A stretch of DNA of 33,195 nt, taken from the IMG/VR virus record IMGVR_UViG_3300009167_000021, positions 1 through 33,195 of that record. One strand, given 5' to 3'. A program made the position numbers and the translations under genes. The stretch comes from a virus. Below are positions 1 through 8,349 of this stretch, in pieces. Under the pieces are notes generated by a model, which worked only from the letters and a program-made list of their open reading frames with translations, was not told the origin of the DNA and did no database searches. How positions within the stretch are numbered: the stretch's first letter is position 1; every line of letters begins with the position of its first letter.

Positions 1-458
1 ACAGTCGCCTCTTCCGAGATTCCCGGGTCAGTCGCGCAAACTGCCGACCGACTGACTGTGCGATTCCAGTAGACACACGTGAGTTGGGCACCCGCCTGCT
101 GCAACGCCAAAGCCATTGCCTGCTCGTTTGCGTCCGCCTTAGAGATAGTTGACGTGACCGTTCCGGCCGGGATTGTCACCGTGACAGGGTCACCTTCGGG
201 AACCGGAGCGCCTGCTGAATGTTCGCAAGCCGCCGTTGCGGTCTGGGCGTCATTAAAATAAGTGACTGCCTCCACCGTGCAAACTAACTGAGCCTGAGCC
301 TGCCGTTCGGCTTCGTCTTGAGCTTTTTGATTCGCGTCGGCGACGGAGATGGAGGAACCAACCGTCCCCGCCGGGATCGTAACCGTGACAGGGTTGCCAG
401 TGTACCCGTCCGGACAATGCGCAGTGGCTGTCTGTGCGGAATTGTGGTAGAGCGTGAC
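1..458 (-). repeat. Tandem ~60-codon DUF5977-type repeats
   Basis: Residues 288-349, 350-415 and 416 to the edge of the leftward gene repeat the same unit. Each shows an aromatic start (YHNSAQTATA, YFNDAQTATA, YWNRTVSRSA), and the two complete copies share VTVTIPAGTV, S-IS-ADAN and a terminal Q-C. The units diverge in DNA but align in protein. Confidence 0.75.
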
Positions 459-1319
459 AAGGCTCTGAGGGCTGCCGCGTGCCCGAGACGGCTCACATTC
501 CCTGAGTCTATTCTCTTCCGTGCATTGATGCATGAGCATCGCTCTGGCTTCGTTGTAACCCGCGAGCGCCCTCGCCGCTTCGTCCGCATCATGCCCGTAC
601 TTGTCTTGATGATCCCACCGCACCCACGCTTCGACGGCCCTCGTAAGTAGCGGATCTTCATCCACCAAGTCGGCGTCTGTCCAGATGCGCTTGATACCAT
701 CCCATTTGATGACCACGGACTCTGTGCTCTGAATCCAGGGGGCGATGTAGAGTTTTCCGCGCTCGATAGCCCACCGACCGGCCAGCGCACGGCTGATGGT
801 CGAATCCGTTGACGTTTGCGGATAGTGGTACCCAAGGGGCAACAGCGGCAGGCCAGCGGGCACGCCTTCATCCGTCGGTACCGGGTAACACGCCTTTGTG
901 CAGGCGTCGCCACTGAGGGCAAAATAGGCGGGAATACTAAGGCAACATCCCGCGGCGGAACTTTGGTACAGGAACCGTTTCACCGAGCAAAAATCGACTG
1001 GGGTATAGACGATCTCCGAGCACCAATCGTCTTCGGCATCGGCATCTTCCAGCCCGGTTTCTGGATCGATCTTGTCGATGACGGATACGGATTGGATGTT
1101 CCCCCTGGGCGCGTCGAGTACGGTGAGCCCGCAGTTGTAGAATGTGGCGCAGTGGGGGATGACGTCCGTATTATCCTGTTGAAGGCAGTCCACCCAGGTC
1201 TGAAGGTCAATCAGGGCGTCTACGAAGGCTTTGTTGTGGGCCGCGACAAGACTGCTTGCTTCACCGCCAGGAAAGACTCGCTGGCGAACATCGGTCTTTA
1301 ACTGGCCGAAAGTGTACAC
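1..1319 (-). CDS. Connector-like virion protein with C-terminal DUF5977-type repeats (3' end missing)
   Basis: The reading frame opens with GTG at 1319, three bases after the TAA of the upstream gene, and stays open for 439 codons to the window edge. Residues 1-285 form a Cys- and Trp-rich domain (VYTFGQLKTDVRQRVFPGG at the start) that I do not recognise. Its place downstream of portal, scaffold and capsid genes suggests a head-tail connector or adaptor. From about residue 288 there are three copies of a roughly 60-residue unit with the pattern C-x(n)-G-P/N-VTVTIPAGTV-SSIS-ADAN-A, which matches the DUF5977 repeat seen in bacterial surface and adhesin-like proteins. The third copy is cut by the edge. 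A GTG start without a clear Shine-Dalgarno fits translational coupling. The repeat family call is fairly firm; the connector role is inferred from position. Confidence 0.8.
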   Translation of the reverse strand, partial: MYTFGQLKTDVRQRVFPGGEASSLVAAHNKAFVDALIDLQTWVDCLQQDNTDVIPHCATFYNCGLTVLDAPRGNIQSVSVIDKIDPETGLEDADAEDDWCSEIVYTPVDFCSVKRFLYQSSAAGCCLSIPAYFALSGDACTKACYPVPTDEGVPAGLPLLPLGYHYPQTSTDSTISRALAGRWAIERGKLYIAPWIQSTESVVIKWDGIKRIWTDADLVDEDPLLTRAVEAWVRWDHQDKYGHDADEAARALAGYNEARAMLMHQCTEENRLRECEPSRARGSPQSLVTLYHNSAQTATAHCPDGYTGNPVTVTIPAGTVGSSISVADANQKAQDEAERQAQAQLVCTVEAVTYFNDAQTATAACEHSAGAPVPEGDPVTVTIPAGTVTSTISKADANEQAMALALQQAGAQLTCVYWNRTVSRSAVCATDPGISEEAT

Positions 1320-1322
1320 AGG

Positions 1323-1811
1323 TTAGTCGCCTTCTCCGACTGCTTCCCGGCGACTGATACGCCGCGTAGTCGGGCGAAACTTGGGCGGTTCCTGGTTCAG
1401 TGCGATCTGGGCCTCTCCATTCTGGGGAGCTGGTGCTGTCTGTTGCACTGGCGGGGTTGGCTTAGCCGCAAGAGGGGTTGGCCGGTTACCCGCAACTGCG
1501 GCAACCGGATTGAACACGGCTGGCCTGATGGAAGGCGGCAAGGCGCGCAGCATGTCTTTTTTCAAGCGCGGCGCGGATGGATTGAACGGATGGAGCGCTT
1601 TTTTTTTCCGGTACTCGTCGGCAGTGATCTTGATGATGCCTCCCCGGTGCTTCGCCGCAGCGGCATTCAACCCGGCGACAAGGTCAGGTTGGTGTTCCGG
1701 GTCAATTTCGAGCACGCCGCGATTCCCGTCCAGGGTCTCCCATTCCACCACCTTGCCAGCAATCATGATGGGGTTTGAGATGAGTTCCTTTGAAAAGTAT
1801 TGGAGGTCCAT
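1323..1811 (-). CDS. Small capsid-associated protein of unknown function
   Basis: This 162-residue protein lies directly downstream of the capsid gene. Residues 1-72 look like a compact folded domain (ISNPIMIAGKVVEWE, GNRGVLEID, RGGIIKIT-DEYRKKK), and the rest is a Pro/Ala/Arg-rich, probably disordered tail. Small proteins with this type of N-terminal domain are, from memory, common next to phage capsid genes, which suggests a capsid-stabilising or head-completion part. No enzyme motif is visible. The next gene begins three bases after its stop. Confidence 0.75.
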   Translation of the reverse strand: MDLQYFSKELISNPIMIAGKVVEWETLDGNRGVLEIDPEHQPDLVAGLNAAAAKHRGGIIKITADEYRKKKALHPFNPSAPRLKKDMLRALPPSIRPAVFNPVAAVAGNRPTPLAAKPTPPVQQTAPAPQNGEAQIALNQEPPKFRPTTRRISRREAVGEGD

Positions 1812-1829
1812 AATATCCGCCGCTAATCA

Positions 1830-1865
1830 GAACGGCGGATCGACTTTGGGGTCAACCCGCCGTTC
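1830..1865 (-). other. Strong hairpin between capsid gene and next gene
   Basis: The arms GAACGGCGG (1830-1838) and CCGCCGTTC (1857-1865) are perfectly complementary. Inner bases extend the stem to about 15 pairs with wobbles and a 6-nt loop. No T-run follows, so it is more likely an mRNA-stabilising or attenuating hairpin than a classical terminator. Confidence 0.55.
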
Positions 1866-1891
1866 ATGTCAAATCAAACCGTTCGCACGGC

Positions 1892-3610
1892 TTACTGTGG
1901 AGCCGTGGTGGTTGTGGTCGTCGTCAGGGTGCCAGGATACGTACCCACCAACGTCGCGTGTTCGGGAATTTCGCTGCTGAAATTCTCGATGATGAGATTG
2001 GCCGACGGGCATTCCACGATCATCGTCCAGGTAACGCTGGTAAGCGTCTGCTGCTGCGTGTTCACCGCCATGACGCAGGCATAGTCGGCGTTGATCTTGG
2101 CCAGTGTTTCCAGGTCGCCGGTGCGGTGCACCTTGCGATTGGAGGCGAGGATACCCGGGTAGATTCCGGCAAAATCCAATATCCAGAGCACCCTCGCCGT
2201 GTCCGCCTGACCGGCAGCCGTTGCCGCCGTCAGGTAATCGTCGAAATAGTAGTGGGTCACGACGTTGAATTCCACGCCTTGCGGCCAGAATAACGGGTAG
2301 GTGCGGAAGCTGAACCCGAAGTTCGCTCTCTTGGCTTTGCCGAACGTCTCCACCGGGACCATCAGCCGGGCCATGCCATCGGATTTGCTGTTGTAGTACT
2401 TGATCATGGCCTGATTGATGAGTTCGGCCGTGACCCCGTCCGTGAAGACGTCGAAAACCTTTGGATTCGGGTGATTGCGGCCCTCGCGGACACGCATCAT
2501 GTTGTAGAACGCCTGGAACAGCGCTGGGAGGTTGAGCTGGGTGCCCTGGGAATCATGAACCCGACCGCACTCGGCCATCAGTTCGTAGATCCCGATGGCG
2601 TTCGCTCGCTTGCCAACACAGGTGCCGCCATCCACGCCCAGGAGTGTCGAGGCAATATCGAATGCGGGGATGTCCTCCAGATCGGCGTAATCAGTCGCAT
2701 TCTGGTTCGCCAGGGCTTTGCCCCAGAACATCTGATCCACAAACCGGCGCTGCCAGTCGTTCGCGATCTGTTTGTTCTTCTCGATCTCGTCGAGATCGAA
2801 GAACTCCTTGTACAGGGCGTTGTCGGCCATGACCAGTTCTCGCCACTTGTCGTACTGGTCGCTCTTGCACATGCTGTTGCGGACGGTTTCCACCCAGAAC
2901 GGAACGTTCTTCCAGTTCAGGTAGGCGGGCATTTCGGCGCACCATTTCTCGAAATCGTTCACGTTGGGCGTGCCGCGCCGGGCGAGGCCGGTCACTGGAC
3001 TGCCCAGTTTATCGGCGTCGAGGAATGACCCCGTGTTCTCCTGCGTCAAATTGAGCGTGAGCGTGTCATCGCCGTTATCGGTCACCGCGGCGACTTTCCA
3101 TGCTGTCTTCGTGGAGCTTCCGCCCTCCGAAACGCCATCGATGAAAATACGCAACCCAACGGGGAAGGAACGGACGTCGGCTGGAATGTTCGTGCTGGAT
3201 GCGACGATGATCTGCCAGTCAATGCCTTCGAGAGCGGGATCGTTGCCGCCGGTAACCAGCCAATACGCGTTGTTGATTGGGGAATACTGGCGGGCGAGAA
3301 TGAATGGCGCGATTTCCAGGAGGCCACCGGGCAGCCGCCGGGTCTGCATCGTTTTATGAACGGCGACCTTGTTCGCCATGAAGAAGTCGTACAAACCGTT
3401 CTGGACGGCCTCGCACATCTTGATCTCCATGTCGTGATGGAAAAGCGCTTCCATCACGCGGAACTCACCGGTTTTCATATAGGCGCTGGTGAGATCGCCT
3501 TCGGTCATCGGTTTGGCGCTACAAATCGTTACCGATCCGCACTGCTTGATGTTGGTCGAGATCGCGGGAGCGCACTTCGCGAATGCATTGGCATTGAGAG
3601 CAAAACTCAT
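1892..3610 (-). CDS. Probable major capsid protein
   Basis: The 572-residue protein follows the scaffold-like gene and is called the major capsid protein from gene order (portal, small protein, scaffold, capsid) and size; I do not recognise a fold signature. It starts MSFALNANAFAKCAPAIS and has a mixed alpha/beta, aromatic-rich sequence with no signal peptide or membrane segment. It ends in a low-complexity Thr run (TTTTTTTAPQ). The ATG at 3610 has no Shine-Dalgarno (TAACGAATATG) and follows a large hairpin directly, unusual for a gene that must be made in high amounts. Hairpins flank the gene on both sides, so its mRNA may be processed or stabilised separately. Confidence 0.7.
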   Translation of the reverse strand: MSFALNANAFAKCAPAISTNIKQCGSVTICSAKPMTEGDLTSAYMKTGEFRVMEALFHHDMEIKMCEAVQNGLYDFFMANKVAVHKTMQTRRLPGGLLEIAPFILARQYSPINNAYWLVTGGNDPALEGIDWQIIVASSTNIPADVRSFPVGLRIFIDGVSEGGSSTKTAWKVAAVTDNGDDTLTLNLTQENTGSFLDADKLGSPVTGLARRGTPNVNDFEKWCAEMPAYLNWKNVPFWVETVRNSMCKSDQYDKWRELVMADNALYKEFFDLDEIEKNKQIANDWQRRFVDQMFWGKALANQNATDYADLEDIPAFDIASTLLGVDGGTCVGKRANAIGIYELMAECGRVHDSQGTQLNLPALFQAFYNMMRVREGRNHPNPKVFDVFTDGVTAELINQAMIKYYNSKSDGMARLMVPVETFGKAKRANFGFSFRTYPLFWPQGVEFNVVTHYYFDDYLTAATAAGQADTARVLWILDFAGIYPGILASNRKVHRTGDLETLAKINADYACVMAVNTQQQTLTSVTWTMIVECPSANLIIENFSSEIPEHATLVGTYPGTLTTTTTTTAPQ

Positions 3611-3613
3611 ATT

Positions 3614-3658
3614 CGTTAGTTGGTTGTGCGGCTACTGCCGCGTTACACCCAACTAACG
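3614..3658 (-). promoter_or_regulatory. Nested hairpin immediately upstream of capsid start
   Basis: The arms CGTTAGTTGG (3614-3623) and CCAACTAACG (3649-3658) are perfectly complementary, with an inner GCGGC-TACT-GCCGC hairpin. One arm overlaps the stop of the scaffold gene (3653-3655); the other ends four bases before the capsid ATG, where a ribosome-binding site would be expected. Confidence 0.6.
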
Positions 3659-5125
3659 TTTACCAAGAAAGCGCTCGCCAAAAGCTCTAAGTGGATTTGG
3701 GTCGTTGTTCGCAGCGGCCTTTGCTGTCGCAGCCACAATTGACTCCGCGCCGACGGTCGGTGAAAGCGGTTTCCCATCGGTTTCATCGAGTTCTCCTGCA
3801 CCTTCGCCAGATTCGCCGGGACCCTTATCTGCGCTGTTTTCGGCAAGTTTGATCCCCCGCGCTTCAGCCCACCGCCGGTGTTTTGCCTCCTCTTTTTCGA
3901 TATTTTCCTTGGCAGTTTTCACTCTATCCGCTGCCCGAAGAGCCGCGAGGTCGGCCACGGACAGCGTCCAGTAGTAGCGTTCCCGCTCGGCTTTGGGGAC
4001 TTTATAGTAGTCAGCGGCCGGTAAAAATGCCCTTCCTTTGGCGTCGAGTTTTTCCTGGTCCGGCAAGGCCGCGATGCGCATTTCCTCTTTTTCAGCAAAC
4101 TGGCCAAGCTCAACGTGCATCTCATTCTTGGGGTCGTATTCCGTCAAGCCGTTGAGAAGTTTGTACAGTTCTGCGGTCTCGTTTTCGAGAGCCACAGCGC
4201 TCTGAACCTGTAATTCGAACCCAGTTGGATCGGCCTTTTGCAGCGCCTCCAGCTTAGCCTGATCCACAACACCCCGTTCATTCACGAGGTCTTTATATGC
4301 ATCGCCCAGGCGAGACCAGAATTGCCGGGCTGCTGACACTTGCTCCTGATTTATGATTGGTGTCGCTTCACGCAGTCGTTCTTTGGTCTCCAGCTTCGAG
4401 AGCTTTTCAGAGAGTGGTTTACGTTCAGCCTCCAGGCGCTTGTCGGTCCGGATGTCTGCCAGAGCTTCCGTGTAATCGTCGTCATCCCATTCGATGTCGT
4501 TCTCAGCGAAAAACTCCTCGTGTTCCTCGGCGGATTCATCGAATTCTTTCCCTGGATTTTCCTTCTCCCAGTTCGCGGCGTACTCGCGCAGTTTACGGAC
4601 GGAGGTTCGATATTTGTCGGCCAGACCGGTGTACTTCTCCGCATAGAGCTTCTCCATCCTCGTAAGGACTGCCACCTTACGTTCCTCTTGCGGTGTGGGC
4701 TCGTCTGGCTTCGGTCCCGATTCGGGTCCGGTCTGTCTACCCAGGGCTTTCGCTACTCCCGCTGCGGCCGCTTCGGCGATCTTTTCGCCTGTCAGGGGTT
4801 CGGCTTCACGTTTGGGCGGGACAACGGGGGTTACCTTGGGGCGCGACTGGGCTTTGGGTTTTCCCGTTGCTGCACCAGCCTCAGGCTTCCCCAATTTTTT
4901 TTCGTCTTTCTTGGACGGCTCGATCTTGATGCCCAAATGCCGGGACATAAACGCCTCAACTCCGGAGAGATCAGCGGGTTTTTTGTCGGCCGGTTCCTTT
5001 GGTGCGGCTGGTGCCCCTTCGCCACCTGCTGGCGGCGCCGGTGCTGCCGCGGCCGGGGGAGTTGCCACCGCAGCCCCTGCCCCTGGATCATCCGGGCTAA
5101 GTAAGATGTTGGATTTGAGCAACAT
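3653..5125 (-). CDS. Scaffold-like capsid assembly protein
   Basis: The 490-residue, strongly charged protein sits between portal and capsid genes, the usual place for a scaffold. Residues 1-60 are Ala/Pro/Gly-rich. A Lys/Pro-rich linker follows. From about residue 150 to 430 the sequence is helical and rich in Glu/Lys/Arg (for example KPLSEKLSKLETKERLREAT), as in coiled-coil scaffolds. An acidic patch (EWDDDDY) lies near residue 213. The C-terminus is basic (RAFGERFLGKR), which fits the capsid-binding tail of many scaffolds. No protease triad was seen. The upstream sequence lacks a Shine-Dalgarno. Confidence 0.65.
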   Translation of the reverse strand: MLLKSNILLSPDDPGAGAAVATPPAAAAPAPPAGGEGAPAAPKEPADKKPADLSGVEAFMSRHLGIKIEPSKKDEKKLGKPEAGAATGKPKAQSRPKVTPVVPPKREAEPLTGEKIAEAAAAGVAKALGRQTGPESGPKPDEPTPQEERKVAVLTRMEKLYAEKYTGLADKYRTSVRKLREYAANWEKENPGKEFDESAEEHEEFFAENDIEWDDDDYTEALADIRTDKRLEAERKPLSEKLSKLETKERLREATPIINQEQVSAARQFWSRLGDAYKDLVNERGVVDQAKLEALQKADPTGFELQVQSAVALENETAELYKLLNGLTEYDPKNEMHVELGQFAEKEEMRIAALPDQEKLDAKGRAFLPAADYYKVPKAERERYYWTLSVADLAALRAADRVKTAKENIEKEEAKHRRWAEARGIKLAENSADKGPGESGEGAGELDETDGKPLSPTVGAESIVAATAKAAANNDPNPLRAFGERFLGKR

Positions 5126-5133
5126 AGTCGGGT

Positions 5134-5418
5134 CTAGGTCAATTTAACGGTCTGGAATATCTCCCGCTGTTCCAACATTTCGTTGAGGACGTCGAGGCAG
5201 ATCTGGTAGCGCTGGGCCACACGTAACTTCGCATTCGCGGCATCGAGTTTCGCTCCATATTCCTTGGAATCAACGGCATCGTGTAGTGCTTCAGCCTGGA
5301 AACGTTTGACCTGGGAGGCAACGACGCGGGCAAAAACCTCGCGGGCAGGTTGCCGCAGCCATGCTCGGAGGGCTCGATCAGCCTCGGCTGACAACGGTTC
5401 TAGCTGGCAGTCGATCAT
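5134..5418 (-). CDS. Small helical protein between portal and scaffold genes
   Basis: The 94-residue protein is almost entirely helical (EADRALRAWLRQPAREVFAR, then VAQRYQICLDVLNEMLEQRE) with no recognised domain. It lies eight bases before the scaffold gene and downstream of the portal gene on the same strand, so it is probably a morphogenesis accessory factor. The continuous operon and protein-like composition support it as a real gene. Function unknown. Confidence 0.7.
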   Translation of the reverse strand: MIDCQLEPLSAEADRALRAWLRQPAREVFARVVASQVKRFQAEALHDAVDSKEYGAKLDAANAKLRVAQRYQICLDVLNEMLEQREIFQTVKLT

Positions 5419-5475
5419 GTGGACGTTAAACCTGTCACCGCCACATTTGGCAAGTATAATCGTCCAACTGGTAGG

Positions 5476-7938
5476 TTAGTCGGCTTTGGGAGATTTCGCC
5501 GCAATGGCCTGTTTTGTGGCGGCTTCCTCTTTCGCAATCGCCTGATCTGTTCGGCTTTCGACTGTTTTGATCTGCATGTCGAGTGCCGCTTCCTCGGACT
5601 TGAGCTGCATGTCGAGGGCGTGTTTTTCCTGCTTGCGCCGCGCTTCGGCCTGGGCTTCGCTCTCGCGGATCTGTTCCTTGGTGGCAGCTTCCCGGGCGGC
5701 GATGGCGTTCTTATCCTGCGTCTGCGCCGCGACTTCGTAAATCTTCATGAGCTGCTTAACAGCCGCTTCCAACTCCGCGATCTTCTGCTTGTCTTCGGCA
5801 ACCGCTTCCGCTGCCGGTTGGCCGACCTTCTCCTGAACGGCCTGAAGGGTCGCTTGCTGGGCCTGTTGTATGGCTTGTGTGATCATCGGTGTAAGACCGC
5901 CACCTTGCCCTTCGCCCTGCTGCATCGTTTGAAGTTTGAAGTCTTTCGGCGCGCCGCCCATGATGGCCGCTTGTTCGAGCAGAGAGATAAGCGCTTTCGG
6001 ACCAATCTCCTGCACGAGCAACGGCTGCCCGGCAATGGCGCCGACCACCTGGAAAATGATCTGCGCTACCTCGGCGCTCTTATTGCGCTCAGGCCCCTGG
6101 TTGCTGGCGGCAAAACCTTCGAGTCGGAGGCCGCTTTTCTTGCCGTGCACAAGGAGTTTTTCTTCTCCGGGCCGATGGTTGAAGTCGAAGCCAAGCTCTT
6201 CAAGTATCTGATGGACATTCGGTATTGTCGTGGAGACCTGGGCCATGAAATTCGGATCTGCATAGGCCATTCCAGCGTCATAGAGCTGAGCTTTCCACGC
6301 GTCGATTCCTTCATCGACATAAGAGCACGTGAACGCAACGCGGTTGGTACCGGCGTTACCGGTTTGGAGCACTTCCGCTTTGCTTTGCTGGTGTGACGCC
6401 GCGGCGCCTGCCTCTTGCGCGCTGATTTGAAGAACGCGCTCCATCATGTTCAGTACGATCGGCAGCGCCTGGAGTAGTTCGACGATGCTCTGCTTGGCCA
6501 GATCGAGCGGCGCAAAGGCGTCTTTCGGGTTCAGTCCCTGGCGCGCCCATTTCATCGAGTCGAAAGGGAGGTATTGGCGAGAGCGATACCGCAGTTCACC
6601 GAGATTTTTCATTTTCTCGATCTCGGTCGAGGCGATCATGTTGGTATCGTAGAACGTGACGTTTTCGAGGTTTTGTTTCGCTGTCAGGATGATCTGCGAG
6701 AGGATGTTGCCGATGTGATCCTGCCACGGGATCAATTCCAGAGCCATCGACGACGTGCGCGCCGTCATTTCATCGTAGTCGTACCCCATGAACCAGAGCG
6801 GACTGTAAGCGCACGGCGCACACCACATGACTGTGTCATCGCCAGCAATGGTGAACCTGTGCCAGACCGGATGGCTGTACTCCGCAAGACCCCACTGCGA
6901 CGGCACGAGCTTCATGAAATAGTCAGTCACGAACACGGCTTTGTCTCGGTCGCCGGTGCCATAGAGAACACGGTCCTCGCGCTTGCCAACCGTCGGGCCG
7001 ATCTCGGGATACGACATCGCGCACGGATAGATCTCCTTGAAGTAATTACCAGCGAGCGGATGGTCGAACCAGTTGGTGCCGGACACGATCTTCTTACGGT
7101 TCCACAGGTCCCGGTTGTCCAGAACATCGCCGTAGGAGAGGACGTGCCAGTTCAAAGCCCATTCGCAACCGGTATTTGAATTGAGGCTCGTCAGCGGGTA
7201 CCGGAGGTCGAATCCCATGCGAGTCGGGTGCGGATGGGTGTAGCGGATGCCTTCGCGCATCGTGACCTTTTCGACTGTCCCATTGGCATTTTCGACTTCC
7301 TGGCGTTCGCAATACCATTCCTCGCGTGGGAACGCGACCGAGATCCCATACTTGAGCATCTGCTGGATGCTCTGCCGAAGGACGGCCGGGTACCCCATCC
7401 ACATCGAGATCGTGTTGACGAACTCCGTGATGAGTTCGCACAGAACACGGTTCCGCTGGGTGTTGATCCGGGGGTTGTAGGTCAGCAAGGGGGAAAGGTT
7501 CCGTTCGTTGAAGATCTTGGCCAACCGAACAGTGCAGTACGCCTTCGTGATCGGAATGAAGATCTGGTAGAAGACGGGAGGGTTAATCTGTAACATTTCC
7601 CTCCCGTCAGGCAGGGCTACACTAAGGAACAACTCCTCCTTCTTGAGCCCAAGCGCCTCCAATTCCTTTAGAGTTTCTTCAGCGGTCAGGTGCCTGGACA
7701 GCAGGTGATTGATGAACGTCGGTGTGGTCTGGGAGAACGGCGTCTCGTAGGCGATGTCGATGGCATGGAAGGCGCGATGATCGCGCAGACACAGTGCGTA
7801 CGTGTCTTTCATCCGCGCCGAAATCAGGTTGATGAGGTCCCGTATCCGCCGGGGATACTCCGCGGGTTCAAGCGTGAAAATCTTCTTGTAGGGGCCTGAG
7901 TGGACCCCTCTCTTTTTGAGGTACTTGGGATCGATCAT
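5476..7938 (-). CDS. Portal protein (putative)
   Basis: At 820 residues and placed next to the terminase and upstream of scaffold and capsid, this is the best portal candidate. The body (about 1-620) is aromatic-rich alpha/beta with a long helical stretch near 430-520, where portals have stem and wing helices. The C-terminal 180 residues are a Gln/Ala/Glu/Lys-rich coiled coil (for example LDMQLKSEEAALDMQIKTVE), as in portals with a barrel extension. The size resembles the large portals of podoviruses such as P22 rather than the 400-500-residue siphovirus type. The start at 7938 is preceded by AGGGG at a usable distance. The call rests on context, size and composition. Confidence 0.75.
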   Translation of the reverse strand: MIDPKYLKKRGVHSGPYKKIFTLEPAEYPRRIRDLINLISARMKDTYALCLRDHRAFHAIDIAYETPFSQTTPTFINHLLSRHLTAEETLKELEALGLKKEELFLSVALPDGREMLQINPPVFYQIFIPITKAYCTVRLAKIFNERNLSPLLTYNPRINTQRNRVLCELITEFVNTISMWMGYPAVLRQSIQQMLKYGISVAFPREEWYCERQEVENANGTVEKVTMREGIRYTHPHPTRMGFDLRYPLTSLNSNTGCEWALNWHVLSYGDVLDNRDLWNRKKIVSGTNWFDHPLAGNYFKEIYPCAMSYPEIGPTVGKREDRVLYGTGDRDKAVFVTDYFMKLVPSQWGLAEYSHPVWHRFTIAGDDTVMWCAPCAYSPLWFMGYDYDEMTARTSSMALELIPWQDHIGNILSQIILTAKQNLENVTFYDTNMIASTEIEKMKNLGELRYRSRQYLPFDSMKWARQGLNPKDAFAPLDLAKQSIVELLQALPIVLNMMERVLQISAQEAGAAASHQQSKAEVLQTGNAGTNRVAFTCSYVDEGIDAWKAQLYDAGMAYADPNFMAQVSTTIPNVHQILEELGFDFNHRPGEEKLLVHGKKSGLRLEGFAASNQGPERNKSAEVAQIIFQVVGAIAGQPLLVQEIGPKALISLLEQAAIMGGAPKDFKLQTMQQGEGQGGGLTPMITQAIQQAQQATLQAVQEKVGQPAAEAVAEDKQKIAELEAAVKQLMKIYEVAAQTQDKNAIAAREAATKEQIRESEAQAEARRKQEKHALDMQLKSEEAALDMQIKTVESRTDQAIAKEEAATKQAIAAKSPKAD

Positions 7939-7947
7939 AAGCGACCC

Positions 7948-8256
7948 CTAGCGCTTCCTCATGAGCCGTTCTATCGCGGGGTTCGGGTAGTTCCCGGCAA
8001 CTTCCTGTTCGGGCGCCACAGCTTCCGAGTCGCCAACTTCCCCTTCTTCCTGCCCGCCTTCGGCTTCGGCCGTCGGGCCTTCACCGGGGGTTGCACTCAA
8101 AACCTCGAATTCGCCGGGGCTAACTTGACGAACGGTGACCTCGGAGAAGGTGTACTTCTTGCCGTCCTCCCAGTCCTCCACACCGAACTGCGAAGGAACA
8201 AGACTCAGCCGGTTATCGGCAGCGCCAGCCTCATTTTCCATTGCCATTCCATCCAT
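7948..8256 (-). CDS. Small acidic protein at the head of the structural operon
   Basis: The frame is open further upstream, but that part overlaps the divergent terminase gene, so I take the ATG at 8256 (102 residues; 8247 is also possible). The protein begins MDGMAMENEAGAADNRLS, has a short structured part (KYTFSEVTVRQVSPGEFEV) and then a Glu/Gly/Ala-rich acidic tail ending NPAIERLMRKR. It lies nine bases before the portal gene. Function unknown; an accessory to portal or head assembly is plausible from position. Confidence 0.6.
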   Translation of the reverse strand: MDGMAMENEAGAADNRLSLVPSQFGVEDWEDGKKYTFSEVTVRQVSPGEFEVLSATPGEGPTAEAEGGQEEGEVGDSEAVAPEQEVAGNYPNPAIERLMRKR

Positions 8257-8349
8257 ACGATTGTCAGGTTGAATGTTCTTTTCGGCCTGCCGGGGTACCG
8301 TTACAGTGCCACGTAAGACTTGTTCGCGTGAAACTTCAAGCGAAATCGT
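8257..8349. promoter_or_regulatory. Divergent intergenic region between structural and terminase operons
   Basis: The 93 bases separate leftward structural genes from the rightward terminase operon, so both late promoters or an upstream antiterminated transcript would have to act here. A TTGAAG element with a poor -10 (TTACGT) can be read leftward. I see no convincing sigma-70 pair in either direction, which leaves room for a phage-specific late promoter. Confidence 0.35.

Noticed and set aside
284-922. 212-residue leftward open frame rich in Arg/Pro/Ser
   Set aside because: It overlaps the connector-like frame on the same strand; the latter has clear repeats and natural composition.
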